From Artemia franciscana (lineage: Eukaryota; Arthropoda; Branchiopoda; Anostraca; Artemiidae): a DNA stretch of 64,000 bases. The position numbers were made by a program, and so were the translations under genes. Position 1 is the stretch's first letter; every line of letters starts with the position of its first letter. The DNA is taken from NCBI RefSeq assembly GCF_032884065.1, contig NC_088866.1, positions 58,363,866 through 58,427,865 of the forward strand, read 5' to 3'. Below the pieces are notes generated by a model, which did not search any database, was not told the DNA's origin, and saw only the letters and a list, made by a program, of their open reading frames with translations. Of this stretch, positions 12,829 to 23,404 are shown piece after piece.

Positions 12829-13204
12829 CTTTTGAAGTCTCAAAAATTATCTAAGACTCTTTAGTTACACTTTTAAAGCTTGGAAATAATAATCCCAAGT
12901 CAATTTTCAAACAGGGCGTGTGTTAGAGCATCTTGAATCTCGTTTGGATTTTGGAAAATTATCCAAAACATTTTTGCTATGCTATTCCGGTTTCAAAATA
13001 AAAATTCTGAACTAAGTATCAAATAGGTCTTGTGTTGGAGCATTTTATATCTCGTTTTAATTCTTGGAAAGTATCTAGAACTCTTTAGCTGCACCATGCA
13101 GGGTTCAAAATAAGAATTTCAAGCTAAGAATCAAACAGGGCCTGTGCTACAGCATCTTGAGTCTCGTTTGAATCTCAAAAATTGTCTAAAACCCCTTAAT
13201 CAAC
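12829..13204. repeat. 112-bp satellite, left part
   Basis: Units start with agggc(c/g)tgtgt(t)acagcat at 12913, 13025 and 13137, exactly 112 bp apart, with a partial unit before. Each contains cttgaatctcgtttgaatt, a ctaaaactctttagt segment and aagaattccaagctaag. The last unit is cut at about 13204, where mitochondrial sequence begins. Confidence 0.85.
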
Positions 13205-13675
13205 TTGTCGCCAAATATTGAAGTTGGGGCCTTATGGCTCCCAATTGGAGTAGAGAGCTTTAATCCATTTCAAGTACCCCTGCTTAATACAAGTATCCTC
13301 CTGGCTTCGGGGGTTACAGTAACTTGAGCCCACCATGCCTTGATAGAAAATAATTTTGATCAGTGCCTCCAGGGACTTCTAATTACTGTGTTGCTAGGGT
13401 TATACTTTTCATTTCTTCAAGGGTTGGAATATATAGAAGCCTCTTTCACTATTGCAGATAGAATCTATGGGTCTACATTCTTTTTAGCAACAGGTTTTCA
13501 TGGTTTACATGTACTTATTGGTACTATTTTTCTCATAATTTGTATTTTGCGTCATGCTAAGTGCTACTTCTCCCCCCAACATCATTTCGGGTTTGAGGCT
13601 GTGGCTTGATACTGACACTTTGTTGACGTTGTATAATTGTTTCTTTATCTTTCTATCTACTGATGAGGGGAATAA
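13205..13675 (+). pseudogene. cox3: cox3 pseudogene in nuclear mitochondrial insertion (3' part)
   Basis: Read with the invertebrate mitochondrial code, this gives the C-terminal part of cytochrome c oxidase subunit III, from about [11 protein letters not shown] through VTVTWAHHALMENNFDQ and [19 protein letters not shown] to the terminal SIYWWG. TGA codons fall where cox3 has Trp, so the source is mitochondrial and the copy would not be translatable in the nucleus. One expected Trp codon (13632-13634, within VDVV-LFLY) is TAA, a stop in either code, so the copy has decayed. The N-terminal part is missing and the left junction is in satellite. Stop TAA at 13673-13675. Confidence 0.95.
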
Positions 13676-13676
13676 A

Positions 13677-13736
13677 ATCTTTCTAGTATAAATATTAAAC
13701 TTGACTTCCAATCGAGGGATCCTATTAGGGAAAGAT
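13677..13736 (+). tRNA. trnG: Mitochondrial tRNA-Gly (TCC), nuclear copy
   Basis: A 7-bp acceptor stem (atctttc / gaaagat) encloses a truncated mitochondrial-type cloverleaf with anticodon loop cttccaa (TCC). Its place between cox3 and nad3 is the arthropod order. It sits in a nuclear insertion, so it is presumably not functional. Confidence 0.9.
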
Positions 13737-14072
13737 AATTATTTTAATTTGATTAAGAATTTTTATGCTTGTTTTTATTATGCTAACCCTGAGGATTTTT
13801 GTAAATAGAAAAGTCTCTCTGGATCACGAAAAAAGTTCCCCATAAGAATGCGGATTCGATCCTTTAAATTCCTCTCGTACTCCCTTTTCTATTAGATTCT
13901 TTGTTATTACTCTAATTTTTCTTATTTTGATGTAGAGATTACTCTACTCCTACTCATAGTATTTTTGAACATGTCTTGCCCGACAACCTACCTAGTTATC
14001 TTCTTTTCTTTCATCCTTGTCGCGGGAGTATTTTATGATTGAAGAGAAGGTGCCCTCAGATGAATTAAATAA
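13737..14072 (+). pseudogene. nad3: nad3 pseudogene in nuclear mitochondrial insertion
   Basis: Almost full-length NADH dehydrogenase subunit 3 in the mitochondrial code, including VSLDHEKSSP-ECGFDP, the family hallmark, then VEITLLLL and the terminal WSEGAL region. Two lesions: an expected Tyr codon before ECGFDP is TAA, and a single T is missing in the LIFDVEI stretch near 13930, shifting frame. Stop TAA at 14070-14072. Confidence 0.92.
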
Positions 14073-14099
14073 TTGTCAACTCTATTAAAGATTGCTTTA

Positions 14100-14123
14100 T
14101 TTAGGAGAATAGTTTAAATAGAA
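14100..14123 (+). pseudogene. trnA: trnA 5' fragment
   Basis: aggagaatagtttaaatag resembles the 5' end of arthropod mitochondrial tRNA-Ala and is in the expected position after nad3. It is truncated at the right junction with satellite (about 14130). Confidence 0.55.
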
Positions 14124-14132
14124 CCTGTGTGC

Positions 14133-14300
14133 AGGGCCTGTGTTACAGCATCTTGAATCTCATCTGAATTCTTAAAAACTTTCTAAGGCTGTTTAATCAC
14201 ACAATTCAGGCTTCGAATTAAGAATTCCAAGCTAACTTTAAAAAAGGGCCTTTGTTACAGCATTTTGAACCTCCTTTGAATTTTCGAAAATTAGAGTGTT
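14133..14300. repeat. 112-bp satellite, right part
   Basis: Units restart at 14133 and 14245, again 112 bp apart and homologous to 12829-13204. The mitochondrial insert therefore interrupts a satellite array. Confidence 0.85.
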
Positions 14301-14334
14301 TGATGGTTTATGCCACCTCATAAAAAGAATGTTT

Positions 14335-15815
14335 TTCTATAATAATCAACGTAAGTACTGATGTGAGTAATTCAAAAAGCCTAGTGGTTGTTGTTTTTCA
14401 CGTCGATGAAGTGAAAGGAGATCAGAGTGTTGGATGGGAGAAAGTTGTGAGTGACTCTTTCTTAAAGCTGATTCAAGTACAGCAGGGCACAGCTGGAGAT
14501 CTACTCACATCGTAAAAAAACTGTCTGCTTAAACAAATTGCAGTACTAAAGCAGAATCTGATCGATTTTGCATCAGATAATGCATCTGTCATGATGGGAG
14601 GACAAGGTGGTGTGCAAGCAATGCTCTCGCTTGACTTACCAAACATCTTTGTCCTCGGGTGTGTATGCCATCCAATTTATTGATATGCTAGTGCTACAAG
14701 TCAGAAGCTACCTGAAGACATCGGAGAATTATGTCAGGACATCTATAATTACATTAGCGGAAGCCCCAAAAGGGCTGGGGAGTTTATCGAAATGGAGAAA
14801 TTCATGGAGCTTGATGAGCATAGGACTCTGTGCCATGTTAAAACTAGGTAACGCTCCCGACTCCCAGTTTTTCTACGCTATCTTGAGCAATGGCAATTCT
14901 TGATGCTTTCCATTCTGAGTGAAAGCTTTAAAGAAGGGAACAAGCCAGCCAAAAGCACAGCTATTCTAGAGAAATTGCTTTCACCGATCTTCAAAGTCTA
15001 TTTTACTTTCCTAGCATATATACTACCGTTTGTTACAGACCCGAATAGACAATTTCATTCAGAGGGGACACAAATTCACAGTCTCTACAATTGGGTTTGT
15101 GAAGTGTGCAAAACAATTGTCATTCATTTTTTTGTAGTCATCGTACTTGGAGAAGACCAAAGCATCTCTGATATAGTTCAGGAGCCCACAGCATTTCCGA
15201 CATGTGAAAGAAGTAGATTGTGGCAGTCGTGAAGAAGTCTTGTTTATCAACGAAAAGATCTTGTTATCAACTTCAGCTACTTTCAAGACAAAATGCACAA
15301 AATACTTGATAGGACAGAGTGACAAACAAAGGAAAAGTTTTTCAGTTCGAAGTACTCGTTGACTGAATACTTAGACAGACTAGACCCAAAGATAGCAATG
15401 TGTCTCAACCATGGGAGATTATCTCATTACTCACTACTTGACCAGTTTCCAAATTTGGCAAAGGAAAGTGATGTAGAATATTTTGCCAAGGACTAGAAAC
15501 GTTGATCATTTTGCTCTGATCTCAAGAAATATGCAGAATCTGTCCCAATTGTAAAGTAGTAGAACAGTTGTAAAGTAGTGAACAGTATGATAGTCCTCAA
15601 ATAATTAGTTTTCCGTTCTTGTGTGAATTCATAATGGAAATGCTCATCCTGATTCATTCTTCTGCTTGTGCTGAAAGGACTTTTTCTGATGTCACTATCA
15701 ACAAGACCAAGTTGGGAAGCAAACTTGTTCTCTCTCAGTCTCTCCATGTTTCACTTGCAGTTATTGTTTCCCTTTTTTTTATGTGGAATAAATCAGAATT
15801 CCTCAAATGTACATG
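14335..15815 (+). pseudogene. hAT-superfamily transposase pseudogene
   Basis: Fragments in shifting frames match the hAT-like transposase family that includes many host-domesticated zinc-finger proteins. They are LIDFASDNASVMMGGQGGVQ (14557 on), NIFVLGCVCH, KLPEDI-ELCQDIYNYISGS, a KTRW remnant, LEQWQFLMLSILSESFK, and a C-terminal dimerisation motif SSACAERTFSDVTINKTK at about 15658-15720. The hATC signature (ERTFS) is intact, but stops and frameshifts interrupt the whole reading. Terminal inverted repeats and target duplications were not found. The catalytic domain is partly represented by the FASDNASVMMGG block. It is inactive. Confidence 0.8.
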
Positions 15816-15829
15816 ATTTGTTGTATCTC

Positions 15830-16929
15830 GCATTTTATGCGTAAAGTTGAGTCTATATTTGAAAACATCAGTTTAGTTTTGAAAATGAAAAACTAAGACT
15901 GCTGAGTGTTCGTTATTGAATATAAATTCTGCTATTTGCAGGAGAGATCTTCCAAATATCTTTGAAAGAAGCTATCTGATACTTTGTTCTCTTTAGTGTA
16001 ATGAGACTTTCCGATCCTCCGCGTGTTTCGCATAGCGCAAAAAAAATTCGTCTTGCGCGTTGTGGAGCACGCAAAAAAAAGACATGGTACAATTTTTGGG
16101 ATCAGTGATACAATTTTGGGGCGGTTCGCGCCACTTTTCTTCCAGCATTGGCAACATCAAACTTCACAATTATTTGAAATCCGAGACACGCGTCTTGAAA
16201 AACTGAAGATGTTCTTAAAGCAAATTCTTCGAGTTATTAGTGCAGAACTTTTAACCTCCATGTTTGGTCATGTCAAATTATTTTATCAGAGCTTTCATTT
16301 ACTGATATTAGTCCGTCTGTTTTGCTTTTTGGCTAATATGCTAGGCTGTGTGACCCCTGGGGATAGGGAACTCAATAGTTCTAACTGTGCTTGCCCAGTA
16401 AAATCCTTGTTGGTGTAATTTTTCAATCTGTAAAATGGTGATAGCCACTCCATTCCATTTAGATCACACCTGTACAGACAAAATTCATAGGGGGTATATC
16501 CCCTCAATGTTTAAAGAACTCTAGAGGGAGGGAAAAGGGAATTTGTGCAACCCAAACCACAAAATAGTGTACTCTAAGTATTTTTTTTGCAGATGAATAT
16601 TTTTCATAATATTTAATTGATTGAAAAGATATTTTCTAAAGGAATAGGCCTAGTTATAAATTCATGAAACTTTTGTATTCCATCTGTAGTAAGCCAGTTT
16701 CTTAAACCACAGATATGCCTTGTCCAATGATCCTTGGGTGGATTTTCTGTGATAAAAGAGGGTGTTTCTGCTAAATATGAACAAATATTGTTGCAAGTTA
16801 TGGTATTGTAGCCTAGTGAAGAGTGTTAATGTAGCCAAGTTTCTTTGCTTTCAGCTTCTTGCTTATTTACAGAAAAAGGTATGTCTAGCATTCAAACCAC
16901 ACACAAGAATAGCCTACATGTTAAGAAAG
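15830..16929. other. Non-coding or unrecognised sequence
   Basis: One unusually long plus-strand open frame (16023-16418, 131 codons) has no recognised motif. It starts in a run of compositionally odd codons and has no clear promoter or splice context. It could be a worn transposon piece or chance. Confidence 0.3.
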
Positions 16930-17024
16930 TGTAATGTTGTCTATTGAATAGGTTTATTGACCCAGGCTACCTACAAAAAAACATAACATGAAACTTCCAT
17001 GCAACATAATATAAAAATACTACA
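16930..17024 (-). repeat. 3' LTR (95 bp)
   Basis: Plus-strand sequence from tgtaatgttgtc to aaaaatactaca; differs from the other LTR at two sites. The flanking gaaag is the target duplication. Confidence 0.95.
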
Positions 17025-17040
17025 TCTTCCTTCTCATAAT
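17025..17040 (-). other. Polypurine tract of the LTR element
   Basis: On the minus strand GAGAAGGAAGA lies immediately 5' of the 3' LTR, the usual position for plus-strand priming. Confidence 0.75.
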
Positions 17041-17099
17041 AAAAAAAAGCAACATACTAAACTTCCAAAACACTTTAACTTCAAGAGTGGTCCACTAAA

Positions 17100-18350
17100 G
17101 TCTTAGCTTGGTTCACTTCACTGAGACTTTGGCCACATTAAGGCTGTAGCTTTTCATACTTCTTTTCACTTCACTCTTTTTACAGGTTTAGCTTCAGGGG
17201 TCCTCTTACTATTCGACCATAATGCGTGCGTAGCTGCAATGGTGTTTTGCTGGTACCCTGGGGCTGAGATAAAGTGGCCGTCTTGTTGGGGCTTGGGCTG
17301 GCCTGCTGATCGTCCCACAGTGGCAATGGGGACATGAACAGGTCTGGCTATGAAGCTAAGGGTGGTGACTCAATAGCCGTTTCTGTTGTTGGCAGTGCTG
17401 CTTCATTGCTTGTCTCACTGACATGGCTCAAACCTTGCTGGTTTTGATGTGGATGGACTCTGAGATGTTCACAGTTTCTCCTTAGCACGGAACCTTTGTT
17501 GGTACACACCTGGTAGGATCATGGCTGTCCTGCATGGGATAGGACAACAGCCTGACTCCACAGTCTGTTGGGTGTCTTCTGTATGTAACCGCATCTCCAG
17601 GGGTGAGTTGTTTCAGTGATCTAGCTGATTTGTTATGATACAGCTTTTGGCGTTTTTGCATTTCAGTTCTTCATTGGGTGAACTGTGTGGTCAGAATGAC
17701 TTTCTTCTTGAGGTGTTGTTAGGTGCACGGCAGGATGGATCTTAGCTGACGTGACATTAGGAGCTGGGCTGGTGACGCAAACCCGTTGACTGGTGTATTC
17801 CTATACTCTAGTATACCCAGGAAGGGGTCTTCTCTGTTTTGTACCACCTTCTCAATCAGTCTGTTGGATTTTGGGTATCCTGGGCTGGACATGGTTAGTG
17901 AGATTCCCCACGTCTTGGCAAAATTGGTGAATTCTCTCAATGTGAACTGAGGTCTGTTGTCTGACATTAGCTGAGATGGTATGCCATGTCAGGCGAAATG
18001 GGCCTTGAGTTTTGTGATGATTGGACTGGATGAGGTTGTTGGAAGCTTGTCAATTTCGAAAAAATGGCTGTGGTAGTTGATGGTTACCAAGAAACTGGCG
18101 CTTTTCCATTCGAAGAGATTGGTTGCAACCTTTTGCCATGGCAGCGTCTTGATGTTGTGGTTTATCATTGGTTCCTTTGAATTGCTTGGCATGTTGTTGG
18201 TGCATGTTTGGCACTTTGCTATGTACTGCTTGACGTCTGTGTTGATTCCTGGCCAATATACCAGCATTCTGGCTTGTTGTTTTGTTTTCTCGATTCCAAG
18301 ATGGGCTGCATGTAACTGCTGCAGTGTAGCTGCCTGCTTATTCTTGGGGA
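17100..18350 (-). pseudogene. Integrase region of the Ty3/gypsy element
   Basis: The minus strand encodes an HHCC zinc-binding domain (LHAAHLGIEKTKQQAR then CQTC) followed by the catalytic core. The first core aspartate position reads ATNLFEWK, where the family has D before LFE, so a catalytic residue appears replaced by N. The second is present (LMSDNRPQF) and the glutamate is present (SNRLIEKVVQ). A stop lies at 17986-17988, within the reading FA-stop-HGIPSQ. The C-terminal tail near 17200 (LRTHYGRIVRGPLKLNL) is the usual basic end of the family. Confidence 0.85.
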
Positions 18351-19720
18351 TGATCAGCCTTTCTCCTTTGAGTAGGATGCCTTTTTTGAAGGAGAGTTCA
18401 TGCTGCAAGTTCCAGTATGCTTGGATGTTGGTTGGGCAGTCTTTTCTTGCACTCGGCCACCCTGCTTGGACTGTTTTGATCAGGGTACTCAATTCTGAAT
18501 CCTTTGTTGTTTCCACCTGGATCTCTTCGAGCTTCTGGTCACTGGCAGGTAGGTTTTGTACAACTTGGTGTACGTAGACATCTAGACTTTCTTCCAGTGT
18601 TGGATCTGCATCGCCCAGGTGTAGGCGGGATAGAGCATCGGCTACAGGAATTTCTGAGCCCGGTTGGAACTTCAGGCTAAGGTCATAAGGCTGGAGCTGG
18701 AGCATTAATCTCTGTACTCTGGGTGGGGCCTTGTGGATAGGGTTTGCCACCACCATTTTGAGTGGGCGGTGGTCAGTAGTAACTTCAACATGCCAGCCAT
18801 AGAGATAATGGTGGAAATGTTTGCAGCCAAATGCGATGGCGTACAGCTCTTTTTCTAGCTGGGAATATTTCTGCTCTGTTTTGCTGAGCCATCTCGATGT
18901 GTAAGCTGTGACTTTCCCCTCCGAGACCAGGTGTGCACCAAGTCTGTGGCTAGAGGCATCAACTATGAGTTCCATGTTGTTACTCTTGTGGTTGAAGAAT
19001 GGGGTATTGGATACTATGGAGCTCTTCATGTCTTCTAGGATATGCATGTGTTCCTCTTCCCAGATGAATGGGTCTGCTTTAGTCAGGTCATGGAGTTTTT
19101 TGTTCTTTGTTGAGACTTGGAATGTACTTGGCTAAGTAATTGATCATCCCAAGAAGTGTTTGGAGTTCTTCTTGGCATGATGGGCTTGGCATGTTGTTTA
19201 TGGCACAGATCTTATTGGGGTCTGGCTGCATTCCTTCAGAGCTTATGACGTGTCCGAAGTACTCTACTCTGGATACTGAGAACTCGCACTTCTCTTCATT
19301 GAATTGGATGCCCTTGACAAGGGTGCGTTCCAATATTGCTGCTAGGCGTTTGTTGTGTTCTTCTTGGGTGTCGCCATACACGATCATGTCATCAATGATG
19401 GTTTTGAATCCTTCTAGGCCTTCAAAAGTGTCTTCCATTCACTGCTGAAATTCATCTTGGGCTGAGATGATTCCAAAGGGCATTTGCTTGAAATGGTATC
19501 TCCCATAGATTGTGCTGAATGTCATGAGATAAGAAGAGTTGTCAGACAGCAGAATGGACCAGTAACCAGATCAGGCATCAAGTTTGGTGAATACTTTGGC
19601 TCCATGTAGCTTTGAGGTGACATTGTCTAGAGTGGGAATCGGGTAGTGCGGTCGCTTGATGGACTTATTTAGATCAACTGGATCAATGCACAGTCTTATG
19701 GAGCCGTCCTTCTTTTCTAC
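18350..19720 (-). pseudogene. Reverse transcriptase-RNase H region of the Ty3/gypsy element
   Basis: RT motifs appear on the minus strand: PHYPIPTLDN, then LDA-stop-SGYWS (stop at 19571-19573), then MPFGI, then catalytic IIDDMIVYG at about 19381-19405, with both aspartates present. A second stop is at 19439-19441 (FQQ-stop-MEDTF), and frame changes occur near 19088. RNase H follows, with ELIVDASSHRLGAHL, ELYAIAFGCKHFHHYLYG and TTDHRPLK (about 18760-18980). The tract is recognisable throughout but not translatable as one protein. Confidence 0.9.
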
Positions 19721-19722
19721 CA

Positions 19723-20330
19723 TTACCATTGAGTTAACCCATTTGGAGGGGTCACTACTTTTTCTATGATACCTAGGCTGTCTAGGTGACTGAGCTCTGT
19801 CTTGAGCTTATCCTGCATAGCGGCAGGGACTCGTTGGGCTGGGTAGACGGTTGGTGTAGCATTATCCTTTAGGTGTATGTTGCATTCTCCATCCAGCTTC
19901 CCAATTCCTCTGAATACTTCTTTGTACTTTTCCTTCAGGTGTGGTACTTGGGAAGTTGCTATGTCTATGTTTAGGACTAGCTTGATCAGGTCCAGGTTGC
20001 AGCTAGAATGGTAGCCAATGATTGGGGAGGATGAGGTCTCGACTACATAGAACTGCTGCGTGCTGCTCACGTTGTCTTTGTACCTACAGGATAGTTCACA
20101 GACTCCTGTTACTGGGATCCGTGCTCCACAATAGCTTGTGAGGTGCTTATTGGTGGGTTTCATGGTGGGCTTTGGCGTGATGAGGTTAAAATACTTCTTT
20201 GGGATGATATTCACCTGGGCTCCTGTGTCAATCTTAAATTGTACAGGGAACTGGTTGTTGATAGTCAGTGGAATAAGTGCTTTGTCTTTGTTCTTACTTT
20301 GCTTGATGGAGTAAAGGAAAACAGTTTCGT
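19723..20330 (-). pseudogene. Protease and N-terminal RT of the Ty3/gypsy element
   Basis: FKIDTGAQVNIIPKKYF (near 20195-20240) is the DTGA active-site motif of a retroviral-type aspartic protease. The frame continues through a linker to the start of RT (CNIHLKDNATPTVYPAQRVP) and then shifts near 19740. Confidence 0.85.
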
Positions 20331-20377
20331 TGCTGGGGTTTGTATCTGCAACATCTTCATCAACTGCACTGACTGTC

Positions 20378-21126
20378 TTACTTCAACAGACCCTGGCAAA
20401 GTGGTTGGTCTTTTTGCATATGGAGCAGGTTTTCCCCTTTGCAGGACAGATGTGTGAAGGGGGAGTATGTTCCGCCACAGAAGTAGCATGCTTTACTCTT
20501 GGAGCTGCTTGCTTCTGTTTGTTTGTTTCTACCACTGTTCCGGTTTTGGTAGCGGAATATAGCGTCGATCTCTTGTTTGATGGGGGCTGGTCTTGTTCTG
20601 TTTAAGGTCTTGAGTTGAGCCTGGGTTGCTTCATGGCTTCTGCACATAAAGGTTGCTTTATCCAGTGTGAGTTCATCACCTTCAGCCAAGAGCTTTTCAC
20701 ACAAGTTTTGGTTTCGGATTTCACATACAATTCGGTCCCAAACCATTTCATCTGGGTCTGAGTAGGAGCATGGTTTCACTAATGTCCTTAGATCTGTGAT
20801 GTATTTTTCCACAGTCTCTGTGTCGTTTTGGTCTCGCTTCTGGAACAGGTATCGTGCAAAAACTGTGTTCTTCTGAGGTGAAGCATATGCTTTGAATTTA
20901 GCGAGGTAAGATTCAACTTTATGCAGCTCTTCAGGCGCGACGTTGAAGGTGTTGAATATTTCCGACCTTTTGCTCCAGCCCAGATGAGTAGGTAGGCACA
21001 CTGTACTTTTTCTGTTTTGCCTGAAAGTGGCACTGCAAACATAAGCTTAGCGTGTTCTTCAAAGCGGTCCCATTCCTCTGAAAAGGAGTTGACCTCCCAG
21101 TCTATTGATGGCTGAAGGACGTCCAT
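20378..21126 (-). pseudogene. gag of the Ty3/gypsy element
   Basis: ATG at 21126-21124, just inside the primer site, begins MDVLQPSIDWEVNSFSEEWD, a capsid-like start. A frameshift occurs around 20960-21000. The rest gives a helical capsid segment and a zinc-knuckle region beginning CYFCGGTYSPFTH. The knuckle is broken by another frameshift near 20440. The same region in other frames supplies the expected later Cys residues. Confidence 0.85.
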
Positions 21127-21136
21127 TGTTATTCAG

Positions 21137-21154
21137 ATCCCACTTCTGACACCA
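21137..21154 (-). other. Primer-binding region of the LTR element
   Basis: Minus-strand TGGTGTCAGAAGTGGGAT follows the 5' LTR directly. The TGG start is the CCA-tail complement of a tRNA primer; the tRNA was not determined. Confidence 0.7.
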
Positions 21155-21249
21155 TGTAATGTTGTCTATTGAATAGTTTTATTGACCCAGGCTACCTACA
21201 AAAAAACATAACATGAAACTTCCATACAACATAATATAAAAATACTACA
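21155..21249 (-). repeat. 5' LTR (95 bp)
   Basis: Direct copy of 16930-17024 with two substitutions. The downstream gaaag is the second target duplication. Confidence 0.95.
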
Positions 21250-21254
21250 GAAAG

Positions 21255-21610
21255 CATTTCTTACTTCATTATATGCAGGTAAATCCTAGTTAAAAGAATT
21301 TACAGGAGAAGAACCTTTATCTTTACTTCTTTCCTTGTATTTCCATTTTTTATATCACATTTATAAATATTTATTTATTTAATTTTCTAAGTCTTGAAAA
21401 TTGTTCATAAACAAACACAAAAACACCATTTAATTTAACCAAACCTAACTTAACCTAATTTATCTCTCTTTGAGTATTAATGTGTTTTTTAGAAATAATT
21501 AGTTGGTGCTGGTGATGTTTAGTTATATATACAGAGTATTTGAAAATGGTTTCTCAATAGTAGGCTAATTCATTAGCAAGCAAAATTCACAGTAATTCTC
21601 CAGACAATAA
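21255..21610. other. AT-rich spacer
   Basis: No coding or structural signal. Contains a short cctaacttaacctaat stretch that is not a telomeric array. Confidence 0.4.
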
Positions 21611-21619
21611 TTCAGTAGG

Positions 21620-23400
21620 ACATGGCAAACTATCAACAAATTCATTAAAGAGTATGGCCAGAGTTATTTTGTACCATTTATCCACATTTCCAGTTTGAGC
21701 ATCAATTCAGGTATATTTCCTAGTAGATAGAAAATTGTCCAAGTAATTCTGTTGTATAAACAAGGTGATAAATCTCATGTAAGTAATTATCATCCAATTG
21801 CAATTTTATCACCATTATCTAAAGTGTTCAAGAAAAATTTAAAAGAAAGGATTTCTAGCTATTTGGATCAAATAAATTTATCTACTAAATATCAATTCAG
21901 ATTTAGGGCAAACCATTTGACAGAACATGCAGTTGCAGCTCTTTTATTAGAGATAAATGATGGTTTCCATGTGGCTACTGTTTTCTATGATGTAAAAAAA
22001 GCATTTGACACTTTAAATTGTGAAATTCTTCAAATTCCAGGATAAGAGGGAAAGGATTACAAATTATTAAATCATAGCTGTGCAGATGCAAAATCACAGT
22101 AGAGGTTGGTGGGAAAATGACTAATTTAAAAAGTCTTATTGATATTGGTGTCCCCCAAGCCTCAGTATTTTGTCCACTTTTATTTTTGATTTATATTAAT
22201 GATCTTCCATGATGTATGCAAGAGAATTTTAGCCATGCAATTCTATTTGCAGATAATACAGCTATGACAGTTAAATTTGACTAGAAGTGTTACCTTAGTT
22301 AATTGATCGTTTGTTTCCAATAATCTAGCACTGAATTTCACAAAAACTAAATTTATGGTTTTTGGTTGTTCAAAATTTACCACTTGAGAGATTTCTTGTC
22401 AAGAGCTTCTGGTTGATGATAAAAAAAATTGCAGGGTCCAATCATATTGTTATTTAGGAGTTTTTCTTGATACCCTTTTGTCATTTCACAATCATATTGA
22501 GTATTTAAGATCAAAACTTGTTCAAAATATTAGGTTGATGGATTGTGTGAAGAATATTTTTCTATTTACCGTATTAAAAACAAAATACTACTCTCTAATT
22601 GCTTCTTATTTGAATTACTGCTCAGTTGTATATCTTAATACCTTTTGGAAGCATATAAAACCTTACAGGTAATACAAAATAGGGCAATAAGAATACTCAA
22701 TTTTTTTTTACATTGACCTTCAAAACTTGAAAATGTTTTGGAAACTAAAATCTTATTACTTTTCTTAAATTTGTTAGATTTAAAAGATATATGAGTATTA
22801 AATGCTTCCATATTGCATTTTCAAATCTAAATTTCTAAAATTATTTCTATGATAAATCTCTGTTAATTTTACTTCCTTGTTTGGATTGTCAGAGGTTTGG
22901 GATGTACCAAATTCCTTTTTTGGGGAATTCCAAATTCCTTTTTTCTGAAAGGTCAACATTTTTGATTAGGTACCAAATACCCTTCATAGCAAACAATTAT
23001 AAGCTGAATGATAAAATTCTGTTCTATTAATCCCAAAAATTTCAGCTAAATTTAAAAAAGCAAATATTAAAGATCATTTGCTAAAAAGTTTTGATTAGTC
23101 ACCATTGATGATAGAAAATTAAATTATTTGATCTTATTCTTTGTGTTTTTTTTTGTGTCCCTGTGCGGGGGATGGCCTCCCTTGCCCCTCCTGCCTGATA
23201 TTTATTCACTTACTAATCCTTGTTACTTCTCCTTTGTTTGTTATTTTCTATTTTGTTTGTTTTTTTGCTGTGTCAAATTGTGGAATTATTATTGTGATGA
23301 GATGCTAATGTTTTTCTAGGTTTTTGCACTATCCCAGCCTTAAGATCCCTGCTCTCTGTTCGGATGTAATATTGCTTTTGTATTTTTTTAGTTGAATGAA
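21620..23400 (+). pseudogene. Non-LTR retrotransposon (jockey/CR1-type LINE) RT remnant
   Basis: Plus-strand fragments in order: ILLYKQGDKSHVSNYHPIAI, KVFKKNLKERI, YQFRFRANHLTEHAVAALL, VFYDVKKAFDTLNCEIL (palm motif A), LIDIGVPQASVFCPLLFLIY (motif B), and ILFADNTAMTV. The second catalytic aspartate of the usual FADD is N. Then come YLGVFLDTLLSFHNHIEYL and SLIASYLNYCSVVYLNTFW, and a C-terminal segment ending near 23100 (KANIKDHLLKSFD). The 3' UTR runs to about 23400. The 5' part (endonuclease, ORF1) is missing. Stops and frameshifts are many, so it is a dead 5'-truncated copy. Confidence 0.9.
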
Positions 23401-23404
23401 GAAA

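Larger units (their letters stand above)
16930..21249 (-). mobile_element. Ty3/gypsy (Mag-like) LTR retrotransposon, mutated
   Basis: The 4320-bp element is bounded by 95-bp direct LTRs (TG...CA) and a 5-bp target duplication gaaag (16925-16929 and 21250-21254). Read on the minus strand it has a primer-binding region TGGTGTCAGAAGTGGGAT directly after the 5' LTR, then gag, aspartic protease, reverse transcriptase, RNase H and integrase, and a purine tract GAGAAGGAAGA before the 3' LTR. Domain order (RT-RNH-IN) and integrase style are Ty3/gypsy; the very short LTRs recall the Mag lineage. LTRs differ at two of 95 positions, so the insertion is fairly young. Several frameshifts and stops make this copy non-autonomous. 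Confidence 0.95.

Noticed and set aside
16023..16418. 131-codon plus-strand open frame
   Set aside because: No recognisable domain, no splice or promoter context, and unusual starting composition. It is not called as a gene.
18077..20605. Plus-strand open frames within 18-20.6 kb
   Set aside because: Antisense shadows of the Ty3/gypsy pol and gag on the minus strand.
21440..21470. aacctaacttaacctaat as a telomere-like tract
   Set aside because: Too short and irregular for an arthropod (TTAGG)n array.
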